Shown one piece after another: positions 35,449 through 43,374 of a DNA stretch of 64,000 nt. The translations under genes and the position numbers were made by a program. Numbering within the stretch: position 1 is the first letter of the stretch; each line of letters begins with the position of its first letter. Where the stretch lies: contig JAKVON010000002.1 in assembly GCA_022482785.1 (NCBI GenBank), positions 62,001-126,000 on the forward strand, written 5' to 3'. This stretch comes from Atopobiaceae bacterium (GTDB lineage Bacteria > Actinomycetota > Coriobacteriia > Coriobacteriales > Atopobiaceae). Below the pieces are notes generated by a model that worked only from the letters and a program-made list of their open reading frames with translations, had not been told where the DNA came from and searched no databases.

Positions 35449-37053
35449 ATGAACGAGGGCATGCGCGGCGTCTACACCAACATCACGAGAATCCGCCGTC
35501 TCGTCTTCTTCGAGGTCGCCAAGCTGGGCTATTCCGGTGACATCGACCAGGAGAAGATAGACCTGCTGCCCTATCGCATCGTCCCCGGCGACATCGCGAC
35601 GTATCGCGAGAGCGTGTTCCTGGAGAGGGCCATCGTAGGCGAGCGCATCAGGCTCGCGATGGGCCTGCCCATGCAGGGCGTCGACCGCCCGGCCCATATC
35701 TCGGAGGGCATCGAGGAGGCCTCGAAGCCCGAGACCTACTACCAGCCGCCCCTCATCAACATCATCAAGTTCGCCTGCAACGCCTGCGAGGACAACACCT
35801 ACTCGGTCACGAACGCCTGCCAGGGCTGCCTCGCCCACCCGTGCCGCGAGATCTGCCCCAAGGGCGCGATCACCTTCGTGGACAAGAAGGCCCACATCGA
35901 CCGCTCGAAGTGCATCTCGTGCGGCATGTGCATGAAGGTCTGCCCCTATAACGCCATCCACCACCACGTGCGCCCCTGCGCGAACGCGTGCGGCATGCAC
36001 GCCATAGGCTCGGACGCCTTCGGGCGGGCGAAGATCGACTACGACCGCTGCGTGTCGTGCGGCATGTGCCTGGTCAACTGCCCCTTCGGCGCCATCGCCG
36101 ACAAGAGCCAGCTCTTCCAGGTCATCCAGGCCATCAACGGCGGCGAGGAGGTCATCGCCTGCATCGCGCCCGCGTTCGTGGGGCAGTACGGCGGCAGGGG
36201 TGACGTGGGCAAGCTCAAAGGCGCCCTCAAGCTCCTGGGGTTCGCCGGGGTGGAGGAGGTCGCCGTCGGCGCCGACCTCTGCACCGTCCAGGAGGCCAAG
36301 GACTTCGTCGACGAGGTGCCCGCCAAGCTCCCGTTCATGGGGACGAGCTGCTGTCCCGCCTGGGCGTCCATGGCCAAGATGGAGTTTCCCGAGCATGCGG
36401 CCTCCATCTCGATGGCCCTCACCCCCATGACGCTCACCGCCCGGCTCGTCAGGCTCATCCACCCGGATGCCAAGATCGTGTTCGTCGGGCCCTGCGCCGC
36501 CAAGAAGCTCGAGGCCATGCGCACGAGCGTGAGGAGCGAGGTCGACTTCGTCCTCACGTTCGAGGAGGTCGGGGCCATGATGGACGCCAAGGGCATCATC
36601 TATCGCGCCGTCGACGACACGGGCCAGTCGGACTTCGAGGAGGCCTCTTCGGACGGCCGCGGCTTCGCCGTCTCGGGGGGCGTCGCCCATGCCGTGGTGA
36701 ACGAGGTGAAGGCGAAGTATCCCGGCCGCGAGGTCAAGGTCGCCTGTGCCGAGGGGCTCGACGAGTGCCGGCTCATGATGCGCCAGGCCACGCACGGCAA
36801 GCTCGACGGCTACCTGCTCGAGGGCATGGCGTGCCCGGGCGGCTGCGTCGCCGGCGCGGGGACCCTGAAGCCCATCAAGAAGACGGCGGGAATGGTCGCC
36901 ATGTACCAGAAGCGGGCCCGCAGGGTGCGCGCGGGCGAGGACGTCAACGCCGACGAGCTCGACGCCCTCATGGGCGAGCGCTTCGACGCGGAGAGAGTCG
37001 CCCAGGGGCCGTGTGGTGAACCTGCGGAGGAGGGCCGTTCGGCGGGCGACTGA
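35449..37053 (+). CDS. [FeFe] hydrogenase, monomeric group B-like
   Basis: 534 residues. The N-terminal region is followed by a Cys-rich stretch (CNACEDNTYSVTNACQGC) and two ferredoxin-type 4Fe-4S clusters (CISCGMCMKVCPYNAI and CVSCGMCLVNCPFGAI). The H-cluster domain has P1 TSCCPAW, P2 GPCAAKK and P3 EGMACPGGC. Ala after TSCCP, and Gly for Met before the P2 Pro-Cys, separate it from the HndD type and suit group B. It would evolve hydrogen from reduced ferredoxin or sense redox state; cytoplasmic. RBS GAGGGGAG before ATG 35449. It is followed after 145 bases by the flavoprotein fusion. Confidence 0.87.
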   Translation: MNEGMRGVYTNITRIRRLVFFEVAKLGYSGDIDQEKIDLLPYRIVPGDIATYRESVFLERAIVGERIRLAMGLPMQGVDRPAHISEGIEEASKPETYYQPPLINIIKFACNACEDNTYSVTNACQGCLAHPCREICPKGAITFVDKKAHIDRSKCISCGMCMKVCPYNAIHHHVRPCANACGMHAIGSDAFGRAKIDYDRCVSCGMCLVNCPFGAIADKSQLFQVIQAINGGEEVIACIAPAFVGQYGGRGDVGKLKGALKLLGFAGVEEVAVGADLCTVQEAKDFVDEVPAKLPFMGTSCCPAWASMAKMEFPEHAASISMALTPMTLTARLVRLIHPDAKIVFVGPCAAKKLEAMRTSVRSEVDFVLTFEEVGAMMDAKGIIYRAVDDTGQSDFEEASSDGRGFAVSGGVAHAVVNEVKAKYPGREVKVACAEGLDECRLMMRQATHGKLDGYLLEGMACPGGCVAGAGTLKPIKKTAGMVAMYQKRARRVRAGEDVNADELDALMGERFDAERVAQGPCGEPAEEGRSAGD

Positions 37054-37065
37054 CCGATAGGCGCA

Positions 37066-37094
37066 TTGCCATCTTGCGGGCGATATTCGATACT
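37066..37094 (+). promoter_or_regulatory. putative internal promoter before the flavoprotein gene
   Basis: TTGCCA (37066-37071), 17-base spacer, GATACT (37089-37094). It would start a leader of about 100 bases containing the hairpin at 37126-37157. Confidence 0.45.
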
Positions 37095-37125
37095 TGGAGC
37101 CAGAGGGTCTCGTGTGGGCCCTCCG

Positions 37126-37157
37126 CATGCCCAAGGGAGCCTCTCCCGTTGGGCATG
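37126..37157 (+). promoter_or_regulatory. leader hairpin
   Basis: CATGCCCAA (37126-37134) pairs with TTGGGCATG (37149-37157), continued inward by GGGA/TCCC with one bulged G. It has no T run. It lies between the putative promoter and the ribosome-binding site of the next gene, so it could be an attenuator or a protein-binding site. Confidence 0.45.
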
Positions 37158-37198
37158 TTGCCTATCCGGGTCTAAAATACCAGGTAAAGGGTGGGATT

Positions 37199-39022
37199 AT
37201 GGCGAGATTGCATGTGATAGAACGCAGCCAGGCGCAGGCGGTGATGGACGGCCTGCACGACGCGGTTGAGAAGCGCCTCTCGGTGAGCTCCCTCGCCCCG
37301 TGCCCGGTCGAGTTCACCGCTGCCTTCGTGGGCATGTGCGCGACCCAGAGCTGTGGCAAGTGCACCCCATGCCGCGTCGGGCTTGGGACCCTCAAGGGCC
37401 TCATGGACGACGTCCTCGAGGGGCGCGCGGACGAGCACACGCTCGACCTCATCGAGCGGACGGCACGCACCATCTACCTCTCGAGCGACTGCGCGATCGG
37501 CTACGAGGCCGGCTCGATGGCCCTCACCGCCATCGAGGGCTTCCGCGACGACTTCGAGCATCACATCAAGTACCATGCCTGCGGCTTCACGCAGAGCCAG
37601 CTCGTCCCCTGCGTCGCCGGCTGCCCTGCGGGCGTCGACATCCCGGGCTACATCGCGCTGGTCGAGGCGGGCCGCTTCACCGACGCGGTGCGCCTCATCC
37701 GCAAGGACAACCCCCTGCCCGTGGTGTGCGGCCTGGTCTGCGAGCACCCCTGCGAGATGAACTGCCGTCGCGGCATGGTCGACGACCCGATGAACATCCG
37801 CGGCCTCAAGCGCTTCGCCACCGAGCACGAGGAGAGCTCCTACGCGCCCGCGAAGGCGGAGCCCACCGGCAAGAGGGTCGCGGTCATAGGCGGCGGCCCT
37901 GCCGGCCTCTCCGCAGCCTACTACCTGGCCCTCATGGGCCACGAGCCCACGATCTTCGAGCAGCGCAAGCAGCTCGGCGGCATGCTCCGCTACGGCATCC
38001 CCAGCTACCGCCTGCCTCGCGAGCGCCTCGACGAGGAGATCCAGTGGCTGCTCGACTGCGGCATCAAGGTCAACAAGGAGACCCGCGTCGCGGAGGACTT
38101 CGAGAAGATCCGCGCGGAGTACGACGCGGTGTATCTCGCCATCGGCGCCCACAACGACATGAAGCTCGGCCTCGAGGGCGAGGACGCCGAGGGCGTCGTC
38201 TCGGCCGTCGACATGCTCAGGAGCATCGGCGACGAGGAGTATCCCGACTTCTCCGGCCAGCGCTGCTGCGTCATCGGCGCCGGCAACGTCGCCATGGACG
38301 TCTCGCGCTCGGCGCTGCGCTGCAACGCCGACAAGGTCACCATCGTCTACCGCCGCCGCATCGAGGACATGCCCGCGCAGGACGAGGAGATCGCGGGCGC
38401 CCAGGCCGAGGGCTGCGAGGTCGTGCAGCTCACCTCCCCCGTGCGCATCCAGACGGAGAACGGACGCGTCACCGGCCTCGTGGTGCAGCCGCAGATCATC
38501 GGCGGGCCCAAGCGGGGACGTCCCGCGCCCAGGAACGCCCAGGCCGAGGAGTACGTCATCCCCTGCGAGCGCGTCCTCGTCGCCATCGGCCAGGCGATCG
38601 ACTCAAAGCCCTTCGAGGACCTCGGCATGAAGTGCAACCGTGGCAGGGTCGTCACCGACGAGTCGGGGGCCATCGAGGGCTTCGACGGCGTCTTCTGCGG
38701 CGGCGACTGCCAGACCGGCCCCGCCACCGTCATCCGCGCCATCAACGCCGGCAAGGTGGCTGCCGGCAACATCGACGGCTACCTCGGCTTCGACCACAAG
38801 ATCGAGCTCGACGTGGAGATCCCGACGGTCCAGTTCAAGGGCAAGATCAGCTGCGCCCGCTGCGAGATGACCGAGCGCGAGGCCGCCGAGCGCAAGCACG
38901 ACTTCGTGATGGTTGAGAACGGGCTCACCGAGGAGGAGGCGCACCAGGAGGCATCGCGGTGCCTGCGCTGCGATCACTTCGGCTTCGGCGCGTTCCGTGG
39001 GGGGAGGATCGAGCAATGGTAA
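37199..39022 (+). CDS. NuoF C-terminal/GltD-type fusion flavoprotein, hydrogenase-linked NAD(P)H oxidoreductase
   Basis: 607 residues. Residues about 25-110 match the C-terminal iron-sulfur part of NuoF/HydB (CATQSCGKCTPCRVGLGTL). The SLBB and FMN domains of full NuoF are missing. From about 135 it is a GltD/NfnB-type module: CVAGCPAGVDIPGYI and CGLVCEHPCEMNCRRG bind clusters, RVAVIGGGPAGLSAAYYLAL binds FAD, and VIGAGNVAMDVSRSALR binds NAD(P)H, with GVFCGGDCQTGPATVI near the end. A C-terminal Cys set (CARCEM, CLRCDH) follows. It probably passes electrons between NAD(P)H and the hydrogenase HndD-like subunit, whose start overlaps this stop by seven bases. Confidence 0.82.
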   Translation: MARLHVIERSQAQAVMDGLHDAVEKRLSVSSLAPCPVEFTAAFVGMCATQSCGKCTPCRVGLGTLKGLMDDVLEGRADEHTLDLIERTARTIYLSSDCAIGYEAGSMALTAIEGFRDDFEHHIKYHACGFTQSQLVPCVAGCPAGVDIPGYIALVEAGRFTDAVRLIRKDNPLPVVCGLVCEHPCEMNCRRGMVDDPMNIRGLKRFATEHEESSYAPAKAEPTGKRVAVIGGGPAGLSAAYYLALMGHEPTIFEQRKQLGGMLRYGIPSYRLPRERLDEEIQWLLDCGIKVNKETRVAEDFEKIRAEYDAVYLAIGAHNDMKLGLEGEDAEGVVSAVDMLRSIGDEEYPDFSGQRCCVIGAGNVAMDVSRSALRCNADKVTIVYRRRIEDMPAQDEEIAGAQAEGCEVVQLTSPVRIQTENGRVTGLVVQPQIIGGPKRGRPAPRNAQAEEYVIPCERVLVAIGQAIDSKPFEDLGMKCNRGRVVTDESGAIEGFDGVFCGGDCQTGPATVIRAINAGKVAAGNIDGYLGFDHKIELDVEIPTVQFKGKISCARCEMTEREAAERKHDFVMVENGLTEEEAHQEASRCLRCDHFGFGAFRGGRIEQW

Positions 39023-40776
39023 AGGTCACCATCGACGACGTCACGGTGGAGGTCGAGGAGCACACCAGCATCCTCGACGCCGCCGCGAAGGCCGGCATCG
39101 CCATCCCCACCCTGTGCTACCTCAAGGACCTCAACGAGATCGGCTCCTGCCGCGTCTGCGTGGTCGAGGTCGAGGGCATCGACCAGCTGGTCGCCGCCTG
39201 CAACAACTACGTGCTCGACGGCATGGTCGTGCGCACCAACAGCCCCAAGGTCCGCACGGCGCGCAAGGCCAACGTCGAGCTGCTCCTCTCGCAGCATGAC
39301 AGCGAGTGCACGAGCTGCGTGCGCTCGGGCAACTGCACGCTGCAGACCCTCTCGAACGACCTCGGGATCTTCTCGCTGCCCTACGAGAAGCACCTGCCCA
39401 ACACGCCCTGGAACAAGGACTTCCCGCTCATCAGGAACAACGACAAGTGCATCAAGTGCCTTCGCTGCATCCAGGTGTGCGACAAGGTCCAGGCCTCGAG
39501 CGTCTGGGACATCGCCAACCGCGCGGGCCACGCGAGCGTGAACGTCGCTGGCGGCCGTCCCATCGAGGAGTCGGACTGCACCGTATGCGGCCAGTGCGTC
39601 ACGCACTGCCCCACGGGTGCCCTGCGCGAGCGCGACGACACCGACAAGGTCTTCGACGCCCTGGCAGACCCCAAGAAGGTCGTCATCGCCCAGATCGCGC
39701 CCTCCGTGCGCACCGCCTGGGGCGACGCCTGGGGGCTCTCCCGCGACGAGGCCACCGTCGAGCTCCTCGTCTCGGCGCTTCGCCCCATGGGCTTCGACTA
39801 CATCGTCAACACCGACTTCTCGGCCGACCTCACCATCATGGAGGAGGGCTCCGAGCTGCTCGAGAAGCTCGCGCATCCGGGCGAGAACAAGTTCCCCATG
39901 TTCACGAGCTGCTGCCCGGGCTGGGTGCGCTTCATCAAGGCCCACTACCCGCAGCTGGTCGACCAGGTCTCCACGTCGAAGTCGCCGCAGGGCATGTTCG
40001 GCGCCATCGTGAAGAGCTACTACGCCGAGATGCTCGGCGTCGACCCGCATGACGTCTTCTCCGTCTCCATCATGCCGTGCCTGGCCAAGAAGGCCGAGTG
40101 CGCGCTGCCCACCCTCACCGACGCCTGCGGCGATCCCGACGTCGACGTCGTGCTCACCGTCCGCGAGATCGACCGCATGATCCGCGCGGAGCACACCGAC
40201 GTCCATGCGCTCGAGGAGTCCGCCTTCGACGAGCCCCTCGGCATCGGCACCGGCGCCGGAATCATCTTCGGCGCGACCGGCGGCGTCATGGAGGCGGCGC
40301 TGCGCACGGCCTACCACCTGGCCACCGGGGAGAAGCCGAAAGACGACATGTTCGAGGACGTCCGCGGCCTCAAGGGCTGGAAGGAGGCCACGTTCGACAT
40401 GGCGGGCACCAAGCTCAAGGTCGCGGTGGCCTCTGGCCTCGGCAACGCCAAGCGCCTCTGCGACGCCATCGTGGCCGGCACGGTGCAGTACGACTTCGTC
40501 GAGGTCATGGCCTGCCCCGGCGGGTGCGTGGGCGGCGGCGGCCAGCCCATCCACGACGGCGAGGAGCTCGCCGGCGTGCGTGGCGAGGTCCTCTACGGCC
40601 TCGACAAGGTCGCGAAGTACCGCAACTCCTACGAGAACCCGTCCATCGTCAAGGTCTACGACGAGTACCTGGGCAAGCCTCTCTCCGAGAAGGCGGAGCA
40701 CCTCCTCCACACCGACCAGCACGGCTGGGAGATGCCCAACGAGGCGGCGCGAGCCGCTCGGCTGTCCGGCAAGTAG
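39016..40776 (+). CDS. [FeFe] hydrogenase catalytic subunit, HndD/HydA type (group A)
   Basis: 586 residues with the full multi-cluster layout. An N-terminal 2Fe-2S ferredoxin domain (TLCYLKDLNEIGSCRVC), a His-Cys3 4Fe-4S site (SQHDSECTSCVRSGNC), two 4Fe-4S clusters (CIKCLRCIQVC and CTVCGQCVTHCP), then the H-cluster with TSCCPGW, MPCLAKKAEC and VMACPGGC. The small-subunit-like C-terminus has YRNSYENPSIVKVYDEYLG. It catalyses reversible proton reduction. A HydC/NuoE partner and a full HydB are not seen nearby, so the neighbouring fusion protein probably serves as electron donor. Translationally coupled with it by a seven-base overlap. Confidence 0.93.
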   Translation: MVKVTIDDVTVEVEEHTSILDAAAKAGIAIPTLCYLKDLNEIGSCRVCVVEVEGIDQLVAACNNYVLDGMVVRTNSPKVRTARKANVELLLSQHDSECTSCVRSGNCTLQTLSNDLGIFSLPYEKHLPNTPWNKDFPLIRNNDKCIKCLRCIQVCDKVQASSVWDIANRAGHASVNVAGGRPIEESDCTVCGQCVTHCPTGALRERDDTDKVFDALADPKKVVIAQIAPSVRTAWGDAWGLSRDEATVELLVSALRPMGFDYIVNTDFSADLTIMEEGSELLEKLAHPGENKFPMFTSCCPGWVRFIKAHYPQLVDQVSTSKSPQGMFGAIVKSYYAEMLGVDPHDVFSVSIMPCLAKKAECALPTLTDACGDPDVDVVLTVREIDRMIRAEHTDVHALEESAFDEPLGIGTGAGIIFGATGGVMEAALRTAYHLATGEKPKDDMFEDVRGLKGWKEATFDMAGTKLKVAVASGLGNAKRLCDAIVAGTVQYDFVEVMACPGGCVGGGGQPIHDGEELAGVRGEVLYGLDKVAKYRNSYENPSIVKVYDEYLGKPLSEKAEHLLHTDQHGWEMPNEAARAARLSGK

Positions 40777-40798
40777 CGTTCGCTCGCACGGGATGATA

Positions 40799-40841
40799 TA
40801 ACGACATGGGAGGTGGCCTCTGGCTGCCTCCCATGTCGTTA
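40799..40841. terminator. 15-bp hairpin after the hydrogenase locus
   Basis: AACGACATGGGAGG (40800-40813) and CCTCCCATGTCGTT (40827-40840) are exact complements, with an extra outer T-A pair and a 13-base loop. No T run follows, so it is either a factor-dependent or partial terminator or a regulatory element for the transporter genes just downstream. Confidence 0.5.
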
Positions 40842-40871
40842 CCACGGGAAGAACGAGAAGGGGACGATTCC

Positions 40872-41912
40872 ATGAACAGGGGAAGGCATCTCGCGTTCGC
40901 GGCCATGGCCGCCGCGGCGCTCGCGGTCGTGCTCGGCCTGGCGGCCTGCGGCTCGGGGCAGGGCTCCGCCCCGGCGGCCAGCTCGAGCGCAGCCGCCACC
41001 TCCGTCTCGAAGACGGGGGTCGACGTGAGGGTGGCCACGCTCAAGGGCCCGACCTCCATCGGCCTGGCCTCGCTCATGACGAAGGCCAAGGCGGGGCAGA
41101 CCGCCTCGAACTACACGTTCACGGTCACGGAGGCCATCAGCGACGACGTGGTCCCCGGCATCGTCAAGGGCACCTATGACATCGCCCTCGTCCCTGCCAA
41201 CGTGGCCTCGGTCCTCTATAACAAGACGAACGGCGGCATCTCGGCCATCGACATCAACACGCTCGGCGTTCTGTCGGTGGTCACCGGAGACTCCTCGATC
41301 AACTCCATCGCCGATCTCGCGGGACATACCGTCTACATGACCGGCAAGGGGGCGACCCCCGAGTACGTGATGAACTACCTCCTCGACAAGGCCGGCGTCT
41401 CCGACTCGGTCACGCTCGAGTACAAGAGCGAGGCCACCGAGGTCGCGGCTGCCCTGAACGCCGACACCAAGGCCATCGGCATCCTCCCCGAGCCCTACGT
41501 GACGGCGGTAACCACCAAGAACTCCGCCCTCTCGGCTCGCGTCAGCCTCGACAGCGCCTGGAACGCCGCGGCAGGCGACACGGGCAGCAGGATGGTCACG
41601 GGCGTGACGGTCGTGAGGAACGAGTTCCTGCAGGCGCATCCCGACGTGGTGAAGGAGTTCGTGGCCGAGCAGAAGGCCTCCGTCGAGGCGGTCAAGGCGG
41701 ATCCCGAGGGCAATGCCCAGGCCATCGTCGACGCCGGCATCGTCGACAACGCCAGCGTCGCCGCGAAGGCCGTTCCCAACTGCAACCTCGCCTGCATCAC
41801 CGACACCGAGATGCAGACCGCCCTCACGGGCTACTACAACGTCCTGTACATGGCCGACCCGTCCTCCGTGGGCGGGACCCTGCCGGCGGACAACTTCTAC
41901 TGGCTCGGCTAG
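40872..41912 (+). CDS. ABC transporter substrate-binding lipoprotein (TauA/SsuA/NMT1-like)
   Basis: 346 residues. Lipoprotein signal MNRGRHLAFAAMAAAALAVV then LGLAACGSG, with the lipobox Cys at about 27, followed by a Ser/Ala linker. The body is a periplasmic-binding type II fold: PTSIGLASLM at the start, GTYDIALVPANVASVLY, YMTGKGATPEYVMNYLL and GILPEPYVTAV match the ThiY/TauA/SsuA group that binds sulfonates, pyrimidines or nitriles. The partner permease-ATPase fusion follows after nine bases. ATG 40872 has GAAGGGGACG upstream. The ligand is unknown. Confidence 0.85.
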   Translation: MNRGRHLAFAAMAAAALAVVLGLAACGSGQGSAPAASSSAAATSVSKTGVDVRVATLKGPTSIGLASLMTKAKAGQTASNYTFTVTEAISDDVVPGIVKGTYDIALVPANVASVLYNKTNGGISAIDINTLGVLSVVTGDSSINSIADLAGHTVYMTGKGATPEYVMNYLLDKAGVSDSVTLEYKSEATEVAAALNADTKAIGILPEPYVTAVTTKNSALSARVSLDSAWNAAAGDTGSRMVTGVTVVRNEFLQAHPDVVKEFVAEQKASVEAVKADPEGNAQAIVDAGIVDNASVAAKAVPNCNLACITDTEMQTALTGYYNVLYMADPSSVGGTLPADNFYWLG

Positions 41913-41921
41913 CGGGGCCCC

Positions 41922-43370
41922 ATGGTGGCGGGCGACCGTTCTGACGCAGGCTGGCGCAGGGCCCTCAAGTCGGTCGCGACCGTCGGGTTCTGGGTGCTCG
42001 TCTGGCAGGCGGTCGCCTGGTCGGTCGGAAACTCGCTCCTGCTGGCGGGGCCGCTCGAGACCGCACGCGCGCTCTGCTCCCTCGTGGGGCAGGGCGCGTT
42101 CTGGTCGGTGGTCGCGGCCAGCCTCGTGAGGATCGTCGGCGGGTTCCTCCTCTCGTTCGTCCTCGGCCTGGCCCTCGCCGCGCTCTCCTCGCGCTGGGGG
42201 CTCGTGCGGGACCTGCTGCAGCCGCTGATGTCGTTCGTCAAGTCGACCCCGGTCGTCTGCATCGTCGTGATGCTTCTCATCTGGTTCGGGTCGCGCGAGG
42301 TGAGCATGGTCGCGGTGCTGCTCGTGGTGCTGCCGGCCATCTACTTCTCGGCCCTCGAGGCCCTTGCCCATCTCGACGGGGACATCGACGAGATGCTCCG
42401 CCTGAACGAGGTTTCGGCGGGCAGGCGGGCGCTCGCGTTCGTCTGGCCGTCCATCCAGCCGTTCCTCCTGGCAACGAGCAGGCTCGTCGTGGGCATGAGC
42501 TGGAAGGCGGGTGTGGCAGCCGAGCTCATCGGAGCTCCCCTCGGGAGCATCGGCGAGAGAATCTACCAGGCGAAGATCCTCCTCGAGACGGCCGATCTCT
42601 TCGCGTGGACCTTCGTTGTGATTGCGCTGGCGTTCGCCTGCGAGAAGGCGTTCCTCGCCGTTCTGTCTGCCTCTTCGGGCTGGTCCCGGCAGTGGTCGGT
42701 CGCGGGGAGGGCCCAACGCACCGCCGTGGCCCCTCCTGCGCCCGAGGCGCTCGCCCTCCGCGACGTGACGGTCTCCTTCGACGGGCAGGTCGTCCTCGAC
42801 CGCATCGACTGGCGGCTGGCGGCCGGCGGCCGTGCGTGCCTCCTCGACCCCTCCGGTGCCGGGAAGACCACGATGCTCGAGGCGCTCGCCCGCATCGTCC
42901 GCCCCGACTCGGGGACCGTGGAGGCGCCCTCGCGCCTCTCCATGGCCTTCCAGGAGCCACGACTGCTCGAGCGCATGAGCGCTCTGGACAACGTCCGCCT
43001 CGTCGCGGGGCGCGACCTCGACGTCGCGCTGGCCGGCGGCCTTCTTGGGGAGCTCCTTCCGGCCGAGGCCCTCTCTCGTCCCGTCTCGGAGCTCTCGGGC
43101 GGCCAGAGGCGGAGGGTCGAGCTCGTGCGGGCCGTCGCGAGGCCGTCGCAGGCGGTCCTGCTCGACGAGCCGTTCTCCTCGCTCGACCGCGCGACGCACG
43201 AGGCGGCGGCCGCGTTCGTGATTCGGCACCTGGCCGGCCGCACCCTCCTCGTGGCAACCCATGACGATGGCGACGCCCGCCTGCTCGGTGCCGAGGCGCA
43301 GCGTCCCCTCGTCGCGCCGGGGGCTTCCCGCAAAGGGCGCGCGGCCTCGTCGCCTGGTTGGCGAAGGTGA
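41922..43370 (+). CDS. ABC transporter permease-ATPase fusion (SsuC-SsuB type)
   Basis: 482 residues joining two proteins that are normally separate. Residues 1-250 are a six-helix BPD permease (VKSTPVVCIVVMLLIWFGSR; EAA-like loop in FVWPSIQPFLLATSRLVVGM). Residues about 280-482 are an ATPase: Walker A reads DPSGAGKTT, with Asp in place of the first Gly. Q-loop MAFQEPRLLERMS, signature LSGGQRRRVELVRAV, Walker B AVLLDEPFSSLD and switch His in VATHDD are intact. With the lipoprotein at 40872 it forms a complete importer needing only homodimerisation. The fusion has no frame break. Confidence 0.85.
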   Translation: MVAGDRSDAGWRRALKSVATVGFWVLVWQAVAWSVGNSLLLAGPLETARALCSLVGQGAFWSVVAASLVRIVGGFLLSFVLGLALAALSSRWGLVRDLLQPLMSFVKSTPVVCIVVMLLIWFGSREVSMVAVLLVVLPAIYFSALEALAHLDGDIDEMLRLNEVSAGRRALAFVWPSIQPFLLATSRLVVGMSWKAGVAAELIGAPLGSIGERIYQAKILLETADLFAWTFVVIALAFACEKAFLAVLSASSGWSRQWSVAGRAQRTAVAPPAPEALALRDVTVSFDGQVVLDRIDWRLAAGGRACLLDPSGAGKTTMLEALARIVRPDSGTVEAPSRLSMAFQEPRLLERMSALDNVRLVAGRDLDVALAGGLLGELLPAEALSRPVSELSGGQRRRVELVRAVARPSQAVLLDEPFSSLDRATHEAAAAFVIRHLAGRTLLVATHDDGDARLLGAEAQRPLVAPGASRKGRAASSPGWRR

Positions 43371-43374
43371 CGCC

